This document shows positions 46,999-61,164 of a stretch of DNA of 64,000 nucleotides, piece after piece. Below the pieces are notes generated by a model, which did no database searches, was not told the origin of the DNA, and worked only from the letters and a program-made list of their open reading frames with translations. The translations under genes were made by a program, and so were the position numbers. Each line of letters begins with the position of its first letter. Position 1 is the first letter of the stretch. Origin of the DNA: Caprimulgus europaeus (Eukaryota > Chordata > Aves > Caprimulgiformes > Caprimulgidae); NCBI GenBank assembly GCA_907165065.1, contig OU015534.1, positions 10,423,686 through 10,487,685 on the forward strand, written 5' to 3'.

Positions 46999-49900
46999 CA
47001 AATACACTTTTCAATCTGCTTGAATAATTTCTTGTATCTCCAAGTGTGGTTTAATCTCTTTTTTTCAGCACAGTGAGCTCTTTTTTTTTTTTTCCTCTCT
47101 GTAGGTATGTGGTACTTTAATTAAAAGAGGAGGAGGTGATCATCCTGAGATTTTTGGATCTCAAGGACTTGTCCTCGCTTCCTCTGATAACTCTGATGCT
47201 TTAAAAATTGGAGAGATCTCTCAGACACATAATACTGGCCACTACTCGTTAAATTCTTGCATAGCTGACACTACTTATTTTTAGATGTTACTCCTGAAAG
47301 CATAAAGTTCAATCAAATCTCTTTGCTTCTGTGAATTTCAAAGAATATCTTCCTTGTAAATGCTTTTGATTTTAACTATTCATGAGGTTAGTATTTGTAT
47401 TCACTCGTGTCAAGTGAACAAAAACCTGAGTTCCATTGTAGGTGACATAAAACAATTGTTATGGGGTTTTTCATTAAGAAAAAAATAAAGCCCCTTGAAT
47501 GGTTTGGTGTGAGGAGGCTGCTAAAAGGGGCTGGCCTAACTGAACTGGTCAGGAAACAACTTTCCAATGTTTCTGCAGGAATTTGACCATGCAGCCTCAG
47601 GAAGTTTGCATTAAGAAGCAGTGCCGCTGTCATTAATAACACAAATATTTCCATCGTTGAAGCCCTGTCATTGGGGATCAAGGCTCTACATAGTCCAAAC
47701 ACCAGTCAGCAAAAGGACTTAATGTTACATGGTCATCCCTGAAGTGTTCAGTAACTTTAATATTTTTCAACTAGAAAAGACAGAGCTGGAAATGATGCAG
47801 GGGATGATCCCCATGTGTGTGTCCTGATTTCACAGAACTGTAATAATTAAATGGCAGTGGGAGGGAGGGAGGGAGAGTGTGGCAGAGGTGTCTGCTTTTT
47901 CCTGGTCCAGAGGTGCAATGGGAAAGCATTTTCTGGTTGGGGATGATAGGTCATCTCTGCGGGGAGTGTGGAGGAATTTATTTGGAAGGCTTAAACACTC
48001 GGCATGCCTTGGTATAAAGTCACTGCATTTGCACGCGGTAACAACCACAGCTCCATTTGGCCCGTTTCCAACCAAAATGTGTGCAGGTTTCAGCATCGCG
48101 TTCCCCCGCGCGGCGGCTGGAGTTCCTGAGCAGCTCAATGGTGGCAATATGTTTTCTCAGCAGCGCACAAACTAACGATATGCAGCGAGTGTCCTCGCTG
48201 CCAAAGGCAGCAGCACGGTCTTTTGTTCGCAGAACTTGGCGTGAAGAGATCCCTGGTTGGTCTTTATGCTGCAGGACTGGGCATCAGCCGATACCGGGAG
48301 CCAAGTGCCTGAAATCACGCATGACTGCTCATCGTTGCATTTTAGTGCGTCCCAACTTCAGGCAGAAGACAAAAGCAAGGTGAACATGATGTGTGGTGTC
48401 ACCCGTAACCTCTAAGTCAAGGGTGGGGATACTGTTTCTCGTTAAGGGCCAGCAGACCTTTAATTTATCTTGGCAGGCTGTCTTAACACCCACCTGAGCG
48501 CTGCCCAATAATGCAGAAACAAAATCCTGTGATGGCAGGCAGCCTGCAGCACAGCCGTAGCTTCTGTCAGGCCTCAGAGCACCTGCACCAGCTTATCAGT
48601 GTGCTTGAGTTTTCTGTCCAGGGTTGTAGGGTAAATGGATGCTCAGAGTGTGTCCTGAAGCCTCGTGGCCAGAAGGCTTGCTGAAAAGTTCAAAATTAGT
48701 AATAAAGTTGATGCCTCTCACACATGAGTTTTCCCCAACTCCAGCAGAGACAGAGTCGGGCAACAAGGTTTTGCTAACTTCCTGCTAGCTTTTAATCCAT
48801 CCTAGAATTAGGAGTGGAGCAGTTTTCCTGAACAGAGCAGTAGAACCAGGGATTCAGTTCTGCCAGCCTTGCAAAGGGTGCCTTAGAGCAGTGCAGCTAA
48901 TACAGGAGCAACAGTGGTGACAACCATCGAGGTGACTCCTGTTGCCTAAAACTTCTTCCTTTGGCCTGCGTGTATAAATGCATAATAAAATGTCATAAAG
49001 CAGGATCTATATGTGGCAAATAATACTAGGTACAACTAAATAACTTTCAGTGTCTAAAGACAAAGCTGGAACCATCAGTTGCATACAGCTAACATAGTAG
49101 CTTCTAAACTTTCTGATCAGGATTAGTTTAGAGTATTATAGCCATAACAGCATCGTAGTGGTTCTGACATTAGGAAAATGGCTGTCAAGGATTCACTCAC
49201 ATGTTTGTTCTTACTATGGGTCTTGCCATCTGAAAAGACAAGAAAATAGGTTACTGGATTTAATTTAGCTTTTATTTAATGACATCTGTTTAGGTCTGCA
49301 AAAAGTTGTTACTGAAAGAAGTCAAGTTTTTGAACAGAGGATGTTGAATGGACTGAAAAAGTCATCAGAGTACCTAAAGCATAACTACCTATGTATTACC
49401 TCACTTCTAATTAGTGGGACTAAGTAATGTCTTTCCCTCTGTAGATCTGGGTTATATTATCAGTTGTGTTGATGATAAAATGTGTAGTCACTGAATACAT
49501 TTTGTCACAGTTGAATGAAAATCAGTAAGAGTGCTCTGCTGGGATTTCAGATACAGATGTCAGCAAAGATATTTGGCTCAACTACAAATTAGAGGTTAGT
49601 TTTGTTCGTATGGGTTATGAAGAAAACCACAAGTTTAAAGTAGGCTTACTAATGCAGAATGGGCTCTGTCTATTTATGAGCAGCTAATAAAATAAGTGTT
49701 TGTCCTAAAGCTATGTGAACCTACCTTTTTGAAGCCTCTTGGGCCCAAATATGACTGACCACATTTATAACTTGACCTAACCATCTCTTTCAAGAATATT
49801 GCTCTTCCTCGCTTCCTGTGCCAAGACTGGCTGTAACAATGCTGTTGCTACAAAATCTTTTAATAGTTAAGGGGGGAGGGGGCAGCAATAATCTATAGGC

Positions 49901-50336
49901 TGCTTAGTTTAGTCTACTTTGCAAAAGCAGCTCTGCCATTGTGTGAGAAAGACAAGTATTCAAGGGAAGAAGTGTATTTATTCATTATAGTTTCTATTTT
50001 CTTCTCGTCTATAATTTGACAACCCTTGTTTTAGGGAAGCAATACTGTAATTTTAATTTGGAAAACATAGGGTTCTGATCTCAAGGGCAGTGTTTACTGG
50101 GATACCAGTCCTGCTATATCATTATTAATGTTATAGTGGAAACTGAATGTGGCTTCTCGGATGGGGTTTGTGGGATGCAGTAGCCAGATGTAGGTGAACA
50201 CTGCGTGTCTGTGCCTGACTAGTTCTCCAGTGGGAGAACAGATGCAAATTTTAATAACATTGTCAGAATTGTCCTTCAGCTTATCTGAGCTGACTCCAGA
50301 AGCTTATCAAAGAAAAGTTCTGCTCTTACACATCTT

Positions 50337-50359
50337 AAAAAAAAAAAAAAAAAAAAAAA
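50337..50359 (+). repeat. Poly-A run of 23
   Basis: Uninterrupted A run in the intron. No adjoining retroelement body is recognised. Confidence 0.92.
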
Positions 50360-53300
50360 GCTCTACTAGTGTGTGTAATCATGACAGCAGCACTGTAGCA
50401 GCAACTGTCTCCTCATTGCAAATTACAGTCTTTCTGAAAGTCACGTTTCCAAGAAAGCAGATGTTGAGGAGTGAGAGTTTTCTTATTACAGAAAGGAAGT
50501 TTGTACAGACTGTTTTGGGGTTGATCAGGGAATAAATAAGGCCCAGTCACTTGTATTGTGCATATCCTGGAAAATGGTTTGGAGTCTCCGCTCCTGTGAG
50601 GACAGTGGTGTGAAATGCTTGTATTCTGTTCTTGGCACACCTAGATTTCTCTACCAGCCTTTTCATTTAATGACTACTGTAACCATTTTTTATTTCTGAT
50701 TGCATTTTTCAGGCATACTTTTGCATTCCTTGCATTTGGTTTTCATTTTGATGGCTTAAACTGTTAAAGAATATCACTCATCAGCTTTCAATTAAATACA
50801 TGAACACAAAAAATAGCATCATTAATATAAAGTGAAATGATGCTTTACTTGAGATGGGAGAGCCTGCTTTAAAAGGCTGACATTTTTGTTTATCGAGTTT
50901 TCAGATCATGTAGAAGTAGTTGAGAAGGGAAAACTTGCTGAAAGTTGTTCTGTGCTCTGTAAGGCTGTAGCTTTAGGCAAGCTAAAGCATGGGATAACAT
51001 TCTGAGAAGAAACCAAGCTCTTCACCACATGTTTGAAGGCAAAACCTGTAGCAAATATTATTTCTGTAATTGCTGTTCTGAACAATTTTGTGTATTGCAT
51101 GATGCCTATACCTGACAGGAGCTAATCACTGTGTTGCTTCCTTCTATCTCTCCTGTTTAAAAGGAAGAGACTCTTTTGGGGGTTTCCTTTGGGGAATATA
51201 ACTTTCCCAAGCAGCAGAGTTGACTTCTGTCTTCACCACTGCCTGCATGATATCTTATTCCAGAATGAAGCTATTCAGGCTTATCTTTGCTCTGCAGCTT
51301 GGGAAAACAGAGGCATAGCTGGTCATACACATCTGCGCCCAGTACTAAAAGCAGTTGGGTGCCTTGCATCATCTCATGTTGGTTGTTTAGTGAGTCACTT
51401 TTTGGGCAGAGAACTAGAGAACACTGGAAACAGCAGCATAAAGAATACTTTTATCAGCATTCTCTGTATGTTTTAAAGCTTAGGCTTTATTATTGTCAAA
51501 AAGACTGTTAACTGTGTTGAAACAGATTGCTGTAAAACTTTGGCCCCATTAAAGCAATAGGTGTGTTCTAGCTGGATTTTTGGAAACTCTTTTTTGTAAA
51601 GTAGGTTGCTGAGTAATGCTTAAAGAACAGATTCTGCTCGTGTACTAAATGCCCCTGTGTAAATGAGTCAGATTTTCTTTTTTCTTCTGTTTTTTCTTAT
51701 TTCTTCTGACAGGTTAAAATCTGCACAATAGCTAAGTAAGCAGGAATTGGCTTCTCCACATAATCTAACCTACAGCATAAGAGCTGGTGCTGGGTCCCCA
51801 GACAATGTGAGTGGATGGTACTTCTTCAGAAGAGGTGGTTTTCATTGTCCTTAATCTCTGCTGTGTCCTGCACTTGATAGACAAAGATTTTTGCAGTGTT
51901 TCAATGGATATACGCTGGTTCTTCAGAAGAAAAATTACTATATACAGGGGCTTTTATAGGAATTCATGTAGTTCAAAAGAAGCAGAGTGCAAGTGGTGCC
52001 TGTTGTAGCCCTTTCCAGAAAGGACCCCAGGTGCCCTGCTGGACACTGACCAGCTGCCTGGTGAATCCTGATGCCAAAACATAATGTGCTCTGAAGGTTT
52101 CCTGTGGCTGAACAGGATCCAAGTTCTTCTCCAGCTTTGAGTCCAGTGGCACACTTGAGATGGCTACCTTCCATCCAGCACTCTTTGAAAGGAGATTAAA
52201 TATTTCAACTGCTTCAACCTGTGACTGCTTCCAACATTTGCCCAGACTCTACCAGTTTTTGTGAACTGGAAAATGTTATTTTAATGATAGTTTGTAGGAA
52301 TGTTACTTCTTCTAAACTCAGATATCCCTGAAGCTGACACATGGTTATTTAGGAAAGGCTTGAAAAAAGTCACGTTTCTCAGCACAAGAATTTTTGGATT
52401 TGAACGAATCAAAAAACCATCAATCCCTATCCCCTTCTTGTTTGTTCTTTTGCTGTGGAATAACTTGAGTTTTGGGTTGGTTTCACATTGGGACTCTTGT
52501 ACTTCAAGTCAGTTTTCTCCTTCCAAATGTAAGCCTCTCATTTCCTTCTATTAGCTACTACTTTAGCTCTGTTACTTTCCTTTTCCCCATGAAAGAAAAA
52601 AAATCCACAGGAGCCATTTTTTCAGGGTTTTTACCTTCTGTAGACTTATCCTAAATTTCAGCCTCTGTAGTCCCTAAAATGTGATGCTGCATATGATCAT
52701 CTTTGCTTTTGGAGGAATTCTTTCCTTCCTTGCATCCTTCCCCTCAAAAAAAAAAGGGAGGAAAAAAAAGGCAACCACCCCAAACCCAGCACCCACTGCA
52801 ATGGAGCTAGAGAAAAATTGCTGTAATGAGGGAACACAGCCCGCTGTTCGGCTGGGGTTTTCTTTCCGTGTGGGCAGTGGGACTTAGAGTCCAACATCTG
52901 CCCCAGGAGAGTGTTTTAAGAGGTGAGATGGGTGAGAAGTTCACTGCTAATATTCTGTATGCAAGTTCTGTTGTCTGTTACAACCCGAATTGGTACACTG
53001 CAATGAAGTTTCTCAGGCTGTCAGTGCTCATGCTGCACTGCCCTGTATAGTCACCTTGGGGACATCATGGGAATCTAGGTTGTTGGCCCTCTGAGGAACT
53101 GCTCCCAAGTGTCAAACTAGGTGTTTGTGCCACCTTTACTCTGATTCATCTCCTGCCTCCAAAAGTAGTTTATTGAAGGATACAAGGAAGCTTGAATCAG
53201 TGAGATGAATGTTTAAAATCCTGTCCATTTCAGAGGGTACAGTACTGTCTCACAGATCAGTTTTGAAAGTGTGAAAGAAGTCAAAATGCTGCTGTGAAAT

Positions 53301-56300
53301 GTATTTCATTAAAATATTTTGAAGATCACAGTGTACTTGAGTGAGGAGATGGAGTCCATCTATTCTGTTACACCTTGAGATCTCAGCCTGAGCAGTGGCT
53401 GTGCAGTGTGAGCCCAGAGAGACAACTCCACACCTGGTCTGAAACTCAGCTTCTGCTGAGTAGGACTGCATGGGTTGGGACTTTGGCTGCGGTGGAACTT
53501 CCTTCAACATCACAGTTCTAAGAAAAGATGGTGCATGATACAACATACAACACTTTTCCTCTAAATACTTTTCTAACTTCAGATTTCTTCTGGAGCGTTG
53601 ATTTGAAATGCACCTTTTGATCTTGATCTAGATGGCTCTCAGCAATTTAGGTGGTGTTAAAATATTTCTACTTTGGTAACTAGAATATAGTTTGACATAG
53701 CACAAGGACAGGTACTGTACAAAGAAAAATTTTACATACTGCTCTGAAAGGTCTGAGCTAGTGGTAAGCTAAAATAAAATGCTGCTTGGAGCAGCAAGGA
53801 GCACGTATTTACAGCTGTATTATTATTATTTTTAAGTAGGCTCTTGTGCAGCAAACTTCTCAGCAGTGCTGATTATTTCTGTGAATTTGTTCTCCTGTGA
53901 GGTTGGTACCTGACGTCTGGATGGATGGTCAGTCTTTGAAATATCTGGGGAAAACAGCCTTGGGCTGTTTTTTATTTAAAATGGCTTTTTCTGTTGGCGT
54001 TGGTAGGTCTCAGCTGTTCAAGCTGACTTCATACTCACTCTTCTACAATGAAAAGCTAGTTCTTTGTTGTTGATCACTGTAGCTCTCTGCTTATGCTAAA
54101 TTTTGTGTTTTCCTTACTCTTATCCAAAATCTATCTCCATGTATCGACCAAAGAGTGTTTTTTAACAGCTGTTTGAAGACTACCTGTGGAGGGGTACAAA
54201 ACATGCTGTGGTATTTCTTCCATGGAGGCAGATGAGGAACAACTTTAGTTAATAAGTGAAAAGAAGAATCTATTTGCTTCTTGCATTTTATATCTACTTT
54301 TATTGTATAGTCTTCTAGATTATACAGTACATTGGATACTATAAAGTACAATTTTTCTTATCAAACATTTCAGATTTTCATGGACAATAAAATGTCTGTC
54401 ACTGACTTTCATCCAAAGAGTTGGTAAAAACCTAGGTCTCCTGGCTAGGAGATAAAGCTATTCCTTCCTGAAGTGAGCTGAGCATGCGACGCTGGGTAGT
54501 AACAGTCTTTCTGAATGAGAAAACATAGCAAAACTTCTAAAGCATTGTTATTGTTTTGGTATGCAGCTCATTAATAGTGTGCTAATTATGCTGGTAAGTA
54601 AAAGAGGGCTTGTCCTTCTCATCCTCCTGATGTAAACTTCCAGACAGTCATCTCAGCCCTGTTGATCATGGAACCTCTGGCACTGCTGTAGCTTTGCAAC
54701 TGTTATGCTGTGGTTGAAAGGAAAAAACATTTTTCATTGAGCAGTGAAAATAATTGGGAAGTTGGTGTTTTTTGGCTTTGCAACTTCATGCAAAGGCTGG
54801 AATGAAGAAAATACACTATATTACTTTAGAATACAGAAGTCAAAGATCCCAGTGTCACTTGTCTGGCAGCAAGCATCTTCCATTTCTTCTGTCTCAGCCC
54901 AAGAAGTAACAAGCCTTGTGAAGTAGTGAGGGGTGCTTGTGAAACGCCCAAAAGAACACTGAGTTTGAGCCAGCCTCTTCTTCACACACTGTTGTTGTCC
55001 ACCATTCTTTCAGCCTGTGCAGTAGCTGTGGATGCCTGTGAAGAACAGAGTGCAGCAGAAGTCTGTCAGGCTGTAGGAGGTGAAACAGTGGTTGGGAGGT
55101 GTGGGAGAAGACTGGATAGCTGGGGAGTTTTCAAACAAAACAGATCTTTATCAAGAAAGCCAATTAATCAAAACTGAAACATTTCTTAAAGGTGTTGGTT
55201 TTTATGAAAGTTTATAGAAACACAAGCAAAGCTATAATGGGAATGTTTTCATTGGAAGCTTGCCTGGCTTCCTGCCAACTTGTCTGCTGTTTTCTGTAAC
55301 AAGATATTGAAAGACTTCAGTTCTTTGAATATGTCTTACTCTTTGGCATCTTGCCTGTTTTGGGGGAGGAGAGCGAAAATGTGAGCATGCCTGAGGTTCT
55401 GTGGCCAGCAATAATGAGATCGAGTAGCTTCCTTCTCCGTCCCTTGAGGAGTTCTCGGTGCCTGTTAGCTGCCCTCTGAGGAAGGGCATTGGTGCTCAGT
55501 ACTTCGCAAAAGGGCTCTTGGCAAGAGACCTGACGAGCTGAGATGCGGAGCTGCCAGGATAACTTACCTGCCAGCGGCGGGGAGTGAACTGCTGTCAGCA
55601 GGTGCGCATGACCCTCCTCTTCCTCAGCTTGAAGATCTCTGCAAAAGCATGGTGCCTTATTGCTCTGGCTTGCACATGTTGTACACAGTTTCTCTGAAAT
55701 TATGGTCACAAAGCACATTTGCTCAGCGTGTGCTTTTTTCTCAAGTGTCTTGAAGGGATCTCATGCAGCAGTGACAAGTTATGGGGCTATTGAGGGAGGG
55801 AAAGATTTTGAGGCTTTGCCTTGAAAGTGTTAAAGAAATTGAGAAAAGTGTTTGAGAAATTGAGTAAGACCACAGAGAGTAGTTAAAAATGGGGAGATCT
55901 CTTTTATATTTTTTTAAAAAGCTAGCCTGCATTTTCATTCCAAGTCCTCAACTATACCTCCCAAGGGAAAAAACCCTTCTGTCCTTAAAGACTATGTTAT
56001 TAAAATGTTAGGTGGCCTAACCATGGATTACTTGCATATTTCCATAGTAATAGCACTTTTTTAGACCTTCACGTCACAGTTTGTAGGGTATCTACTGTAT
56101 ATCAGCCTTTTGGAAGCTGGGTAACTATCTCAGAAATCCTCTGATCTCTTTTCTTCTTGTCACAATGTGGAAGGAGAGTGGATCGGGAGCATCAGAAACA
56201 AGGCTAGTAAACAAGCTCATGGAAGTTCCCAGTGACTTAAAATTGACTTTATTGCAGTACTTTGAAGTTGTGATTAGTGTAACAGTGAGATAGAGTTAAT

Positions 56301-56909
56301 ACTGCATTTAAACCTCCTATGCTTTTGGCCTCCAGCTCTTGGAAAATACTGGAAGAAATACATTATAGAGCCATTCTCAGACTAAGTGGCATCTGCCTTA
56401 AAACTGCAAATTGGAGTTTAATTAACTGGCAGGTTTATCTTGTATGCAAATACAGCAGCCAAGGAAGAAATGGGCTGCTTGACTGGATGCCATGTGAGAT
56501 GTAGCACTTGGAGACCCAAGGCATTCTTTTTTGACTCCTCCTGAATTAGTGCCATTGAAAACCCTCACACATGGGGCTCAGTGGCTTTTGGATCATGTAA
56601 ACTTGTGAGGCTTTTGATTCAAAACCTAACTGGGAAAAGTGCATATCTCATGGAAGTCACAGTGTACTTTGCTGGAGATAAATTTGGGATTAATATAGCC
56701 TAAACTTTAATTTAAAAAAATACAACGGTGATAAACTTCAGTCACTTGCCAGCTGTCTTGGTTGTCTGGGTATTGGAGGTGGTTTGAACTTCAGGGAGTC
56801 CCATCCATTAAATCTTGAGTAGCCTTTTTAAAAAGCAATTCTATGCAGTCATGGAAGCATCAGAAAAATTACCTTGGCAAAGCCTAATCAATAGGCTTTT
56901 CTCTCAGAG

Positions 56910-57260
56910 GACCTGCGCTGCAGCTCTGCGGAGCAGCTCAGCTGAAGCTACCTGCACGGCAGCGGCTGGGCCCTGACGTCAGCAACATCCGATCCCGGGC
57001 CCGGCCGGCATTGGCTGCCGCCGCCTCCGCTCCATCACCAGCTCCTCTTCATTTCCCGCCTTCTAAGTGACACTGATCTGGGATTGGGATTTAGCTCAAG
57101 CTAGGCTGCTTGGGGAGGCTAGAAAGAGGGGACTAGAGTTGCTAAAGAAAGAAAAACCAGCGATGCCTGCTAGTGCGGGAGGGAGGGCCAGTGTGCTCGC
57201 ATCGCTGTGTGCCAGGCGGTCACTGTGGGCTCAACCTCGTCTCGGGAATGCGCTCATGGG
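56910..57260 (+). promoter_or_regulatory. PIK3R3: CpG-rich internal promoter candidate with perfect CRE
   Basis: This is a small CpG-rich patch in an AT-rich intron, 4 kb before the shared exon. It contains a perfect palindromic CRE TGACGTCA at 56974-56981, a reverse CCAAT box (ATTGG) at 57010-57014 and an E2F-type TTTCCCGC at 57052-57059, in the order of a housekeeping-type promoter. PIK3R1 has a third promoter in the equivalent intron that makes p50alpha. A matching p50-type product here is inference. An ATG at 57163 opens 38 codons, but I found no good phase-1 donor for it. A transcript from here might instead start at the in-frame ATG at 61079. Confidence 0.45.
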
Positions 57261-58939
57261 AGTGGAAAGGTCCAGCTGAGCTGTTGCCTTCTGGGTTTTG
57301 GAAAGATCTGTGCCGTAAAGCTGTCCTAGAGACACGGTAGGGGAAGGATGCTTGTGTATTTGGTGCTAACAGTAAATTCTGTATTAGAACAGATAGATCC
57401 GTCGTGCTGTTAATCACTTGTGATCAATGTGTTTTCTCTCCCAGGAAAAAGGAGGCAAGAAACTATCAGGACTGTTCACTCTAATCAGAACTTGTTTTGA
57501 GATAAAGTAAGATTGAGCCTGTGGCTAGATCAGAATTGGACCCAGTGACATGGAGAGAAACATGACTGCTCTTGAAAGCATTTCTGCTGACTTCAAGCCA
57601 GCCTTATTGTACTTTACTGTAGTGTCTTAGTTATCTGATGCTTATCAAGTAAGGTCTATAAAACTGGATTTTTAAAATTTAAATCAAAATCTGTAGTCTC
57701 TTTAAGGCTCTCTGTAGCTTCTCATAGAAACATTTCAAGTTTTCTTCTAGCAGGGTGGTTACTGCTGTCTAGGTACTAGTAAAACCTCTTTTAGGATGTG
57801 TCTTCTAGCAACCCATTGGGCCAGTGTTATGGGAACAGCAGTAGGGTGGATGCTGCTCTGTTTCAGTAGGCTTGCCATGCTATTACAAAGTGTTCCCTTT
57901 GTGTCATCATAGGTTCTGGGGTGTGGGGTTTAAATTGTCTTGGTGCTTACTTCTCCATTGTAACAGCTACAGTCATATTGGGCCAAGAGGGTAGCCAAGA
58001 AACACTGAATGGATGGGCACGTTCATCTACTGGGTAAAGCAATAGCAAGGGCCTGGTTCCATATCCAATACAGGGGAAAATCTATTGTGACTCAAAGAGC
58101 TCAAAGTATTGAAAGTAGAGAATTAGATCCATACCTCTCTGGAAACAGGATCCACCCTTGCAAATACTTTTGTATTTTTAAAATGTGCAAGCTATTAAAA
58201 AGCATTTTTCAGAAGTCTATTGTGAAAAGCACTGGCTTCCATGAGTCAGGTTTTACAGGAACTGGTCCAAGCCTTATTCTTCTCCCTGGAAGAATTTCCT
58301 TCCAGTTTTCTCATACAGAATGAAGTTCTGCAGACAACTCCTGATAGTGAGAACTGATGCCTACATATTAAGGGAAAGAAGGAAAAACCCCACCTGCAGT
58401 AAGAACACTTGGTGTAATGTCTAGTGCTCTGTGTCCGTATGCCAAACTCCTGTTCCTTGCCCTTCTGGTCTTTGTTAATTTGCTTTTCTGTGCCCAGTGC
58501 TTCTTAGTGAGCCCTAACAAAGCTGCTAAATAATTCCACAGTACATAAAGGAGCAAGACTTAATCTTACAAGGAGGGCCAGAGAAGTGTTCAAGTACTCT
58601 AGACAATACTTGAAAGCCTCTTCTGGAAAGCCCCTATTACCAGTGTAAAACAGGCTTTTACACTGTAAAATGCCTTGAAGTTTTTGATACGTCCGAGCCT
58701 TAACTTGCAAGATCAAGTGAAATAATTGCTGGTGCTGGTATAGTTTTCTAACAATTCTCCATGCTGTTGTGTGTTTTTACATGAATCTTCATGCACTCAT
58801 TGATGGCTCAGAATCTACAAAAGATTCTAGAGTAGATCAGAACATCTACAGGTTTTCTGAACTTGGATTTACTGCCATGTGCAGACACTAATGGGACTCA
58901 GAACTGCTGTGTCTGTCCTGTCGTTTGCTTAGAGTATGT

Positions 58940-59010
58940 AGAATGGTATGGGATGGAAGGGACCTTAAAAATCATCTAGTTCCAACCCCCTCATAGGGTG
59001 GCACAGCCCA
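58940..59010 (-). mobile_element. CR1 LINE 3' tail
   Basis: Reads on plus as GAATGGTATGGGATGGAAGG, GACCTTAAAAATCATCTAGT and TCCAACCCCC, the complement of a CR1 3' end. It is about 70 bp and decayed. Confidence 0.82.
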
Positions 59011-61052
59011 GATGTGAGGTGGGGAAGAAGGAGGATCTGAAGACATTTTCTAATTCATGAACTTTAAATGGAGCATAGGGCATGGTAAATACAATTGACT
59101 CTAAGGCTTAGCCTGGATATATGCTCCTCTGACCCCACAGAAGTAGGATGGGGCTGGGAGCTTCAAGCAAAGTAGGGTTAGAGCTGTGTCTTACTCTCAA
59201 TGGTGCTTTATACAACTGCTTAGGTACTATACAAACAACTGTAGGAGTTGAGCTAGGAGTAACCGAAGCCTCCTAACCAGGAAGCTACTTAACTGAATCC
59301 AAAGGTTTTCACCTTCCATTTATAACAAGACCTGTTATTTCCTCACTAGATATGTGCACACCTGAAAGTTCCCAGCTCACCCCATAAAAAGAACCTGTAT
59401 GCTAGGGTTTAATGCTCAGCCCCGCAGAATGAATGCTGCTATCTGAATCAGGTGTTTGGTCAGCAACCCCAGGGTGCAAACGTCTGGGTCAAGGTTCAGA
59501 TTTAGTTTAGATTGGCTCGATTAAAGTATCAACTGGTTTGTCTGAGAACAGTGAAGTTACTGTGTCGGATATTCAACATGAAATGGTATTTGGAACTGCA
59601 GTTGGAACACTGTTTTCTCTTCTTTCATGTGGGAGGTGTGGCTCGGAGGTGAGCAGAGGGATGGTGCCAAGTAGCACACCTCTCAGCATTAAGCCATTCC
59701 GCACTGGAGCTAGAGATCAAAATCTTCTTTCTGCTCCCTTTATTTGTATTTCTGCTTGTACACTGGGATCGTGTGCATCTGAAAGATGGCTGTTGTCAGT
59801 GTGTCAGGCCTGCTAGCTGATGCTTGTGTAATCTGATGGTTAGGGCACAGGGCTGGGAGCACCGATGTTCAGGGTCTGACTTCAAAATGTGCTAGTAGAA
59901 AATCAATGTGCCAGGCTGTTTTCTTAACTCTGAATTCAAATGTGACATGTCCCTGTAAAACACTGCTTCATGAAATGCCTGAAAAATGCTCAGTTTCAGT
60001 GGTGGTGGTCTTGATGAAGTGTTCAGCCTCTGCAAAGCAGGGGAGAGCACTTGAGACATCTTTCTCAAAGAAAATAGTGTAATGCATTTCTGCTGACAGA
60101 CAAGTCTCTACCAATACATGAGCATGCCTGTGGCTGCTGAATTACTCGTGATATAGGGCTTGCATTCAAGACCATGATAAAGTTTTCTGACCAAATAGAA
60201 AGAGCTGTAGTGGGTTGTATGTCTTTGCAGTGTGTAACCAATTTTGAGAAGAGGAGTAAAAGCCTGTTTGCCTTGAATTCAGAATAGGGGAATTCTGGGC
60301 AGGTTTGTACTAGGCCTACAGATGTGCAGTTCTGCCTGGCTTTGGGGGATTTGTAGCATCCCCTTTTCTGTGGTAAACTTCTCAGCTATGTAGAGTGGTG
60401 CAGGCACTCTAATAATGACTTAATGTCCCCTTTCTCCTTCCTCCATCACGTTGCCCTGTGTTATTCAGAGTCATAGCTTTGTTCCTAACAGGAGCCTAGA
60501 TGATAAATCCATTTTGAAACGAGAACCATGGGTCTGTTATGGATATACTGCTGCCCAGCCACCATTTCTCTCCATTTCTCTCACTAGCAGCGTTTTTCCC
60601 TCTGAAGAAGAGCCCCCCAGTTTGCTCTTGCAGGTTGCCATAAGGACTGGTGACACCTGAGCAACTGGAGTTTTTCCATAGCGGTGCACAGCGCTCTCCA
60701 GGCTGTGGCTTTCAAACACAATACACCTTTGTAACTTGTTTGGAGGTTTGGGCGGTGATTACCCACCTAGTCATGCCTGAGCCAGTCTTCCCTTTAACCA
60801 AAACTCATGTTTCCTCACACTCCTTCCCACTTTTCCCTCCCTCAAGCATGTGCTTGGTTTGAGTACTGGGAAATCTAGGATCACAGTGCAGCTCTTGACT
60901 TCAGAATTCTTTAAAAATTACAAATTCCATTTACTTTGAAAGAGCTTGAAATCCAAGATGTGTATTTTCTCTTGCTTTTTTGCTGTCATATTTCATTAAC
61001 AGTTTAGAGATTATTTTCTTCTGTTTACCTTTAATGTGCTCTTCATTTTCAG

Positions 61053-61164
61053 CTCTTCCTCCAAAGCCCCCCAAACCAATGACTCCAGTCAATACAAATG
61101 GAATAAAGGACAATTCCAGTTTCTCTCTGCAGGAAGCAGAGTGGTACTGGGGGGACATCTCAAG
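61053..61164 (+). CDS. PIK3R3: PIK3R3 shared exon: proline motif and start of N-SH2
   Basis: This 112-nt exon enters in phase 1 and leaves in phase 2 (CAAG|GTAAGC). It encodes [17 protein letters not shown], a short linker and [10 protein letters not shown]. The proline-rich LPPKPPKP motif can bind SH3 domains. WYWGDISR is the invariant first strand of the p85-family N-terminal SH2 domain, which holds p110 inhibited until a phosphotyrosine partner binds. The residues PMT and IKD favour PIK3R3 over PIK3R1 and PIK3R2. In p85/p55 subunits this exon is the first one common to long and short forms. Confidence 0.97.

Larger units (their letters stand above)
45815..61052 (+). other. 15.2 kb first intron of the p55gamma transcript
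   Basis: The donor is GTAGGG and the acceptor TTCATTTTCAG. I support no coding exon inside. Contents listed separately are a (TA) microsatellite, a G-rich tract, two CR1 tails, a poly-A run and a CpG-rich promoter-like patch near 57 kb. The rest is AT-richer unique sequence. Confidence 0.8.

Noticed and set aside
57163-57279. A p50-type first coding exon after the internal CpG patch
   Set aside because: An ATG frame of 38 codons exists, but no convincing donor leaves it in phase 1, so I did not call it as coding.
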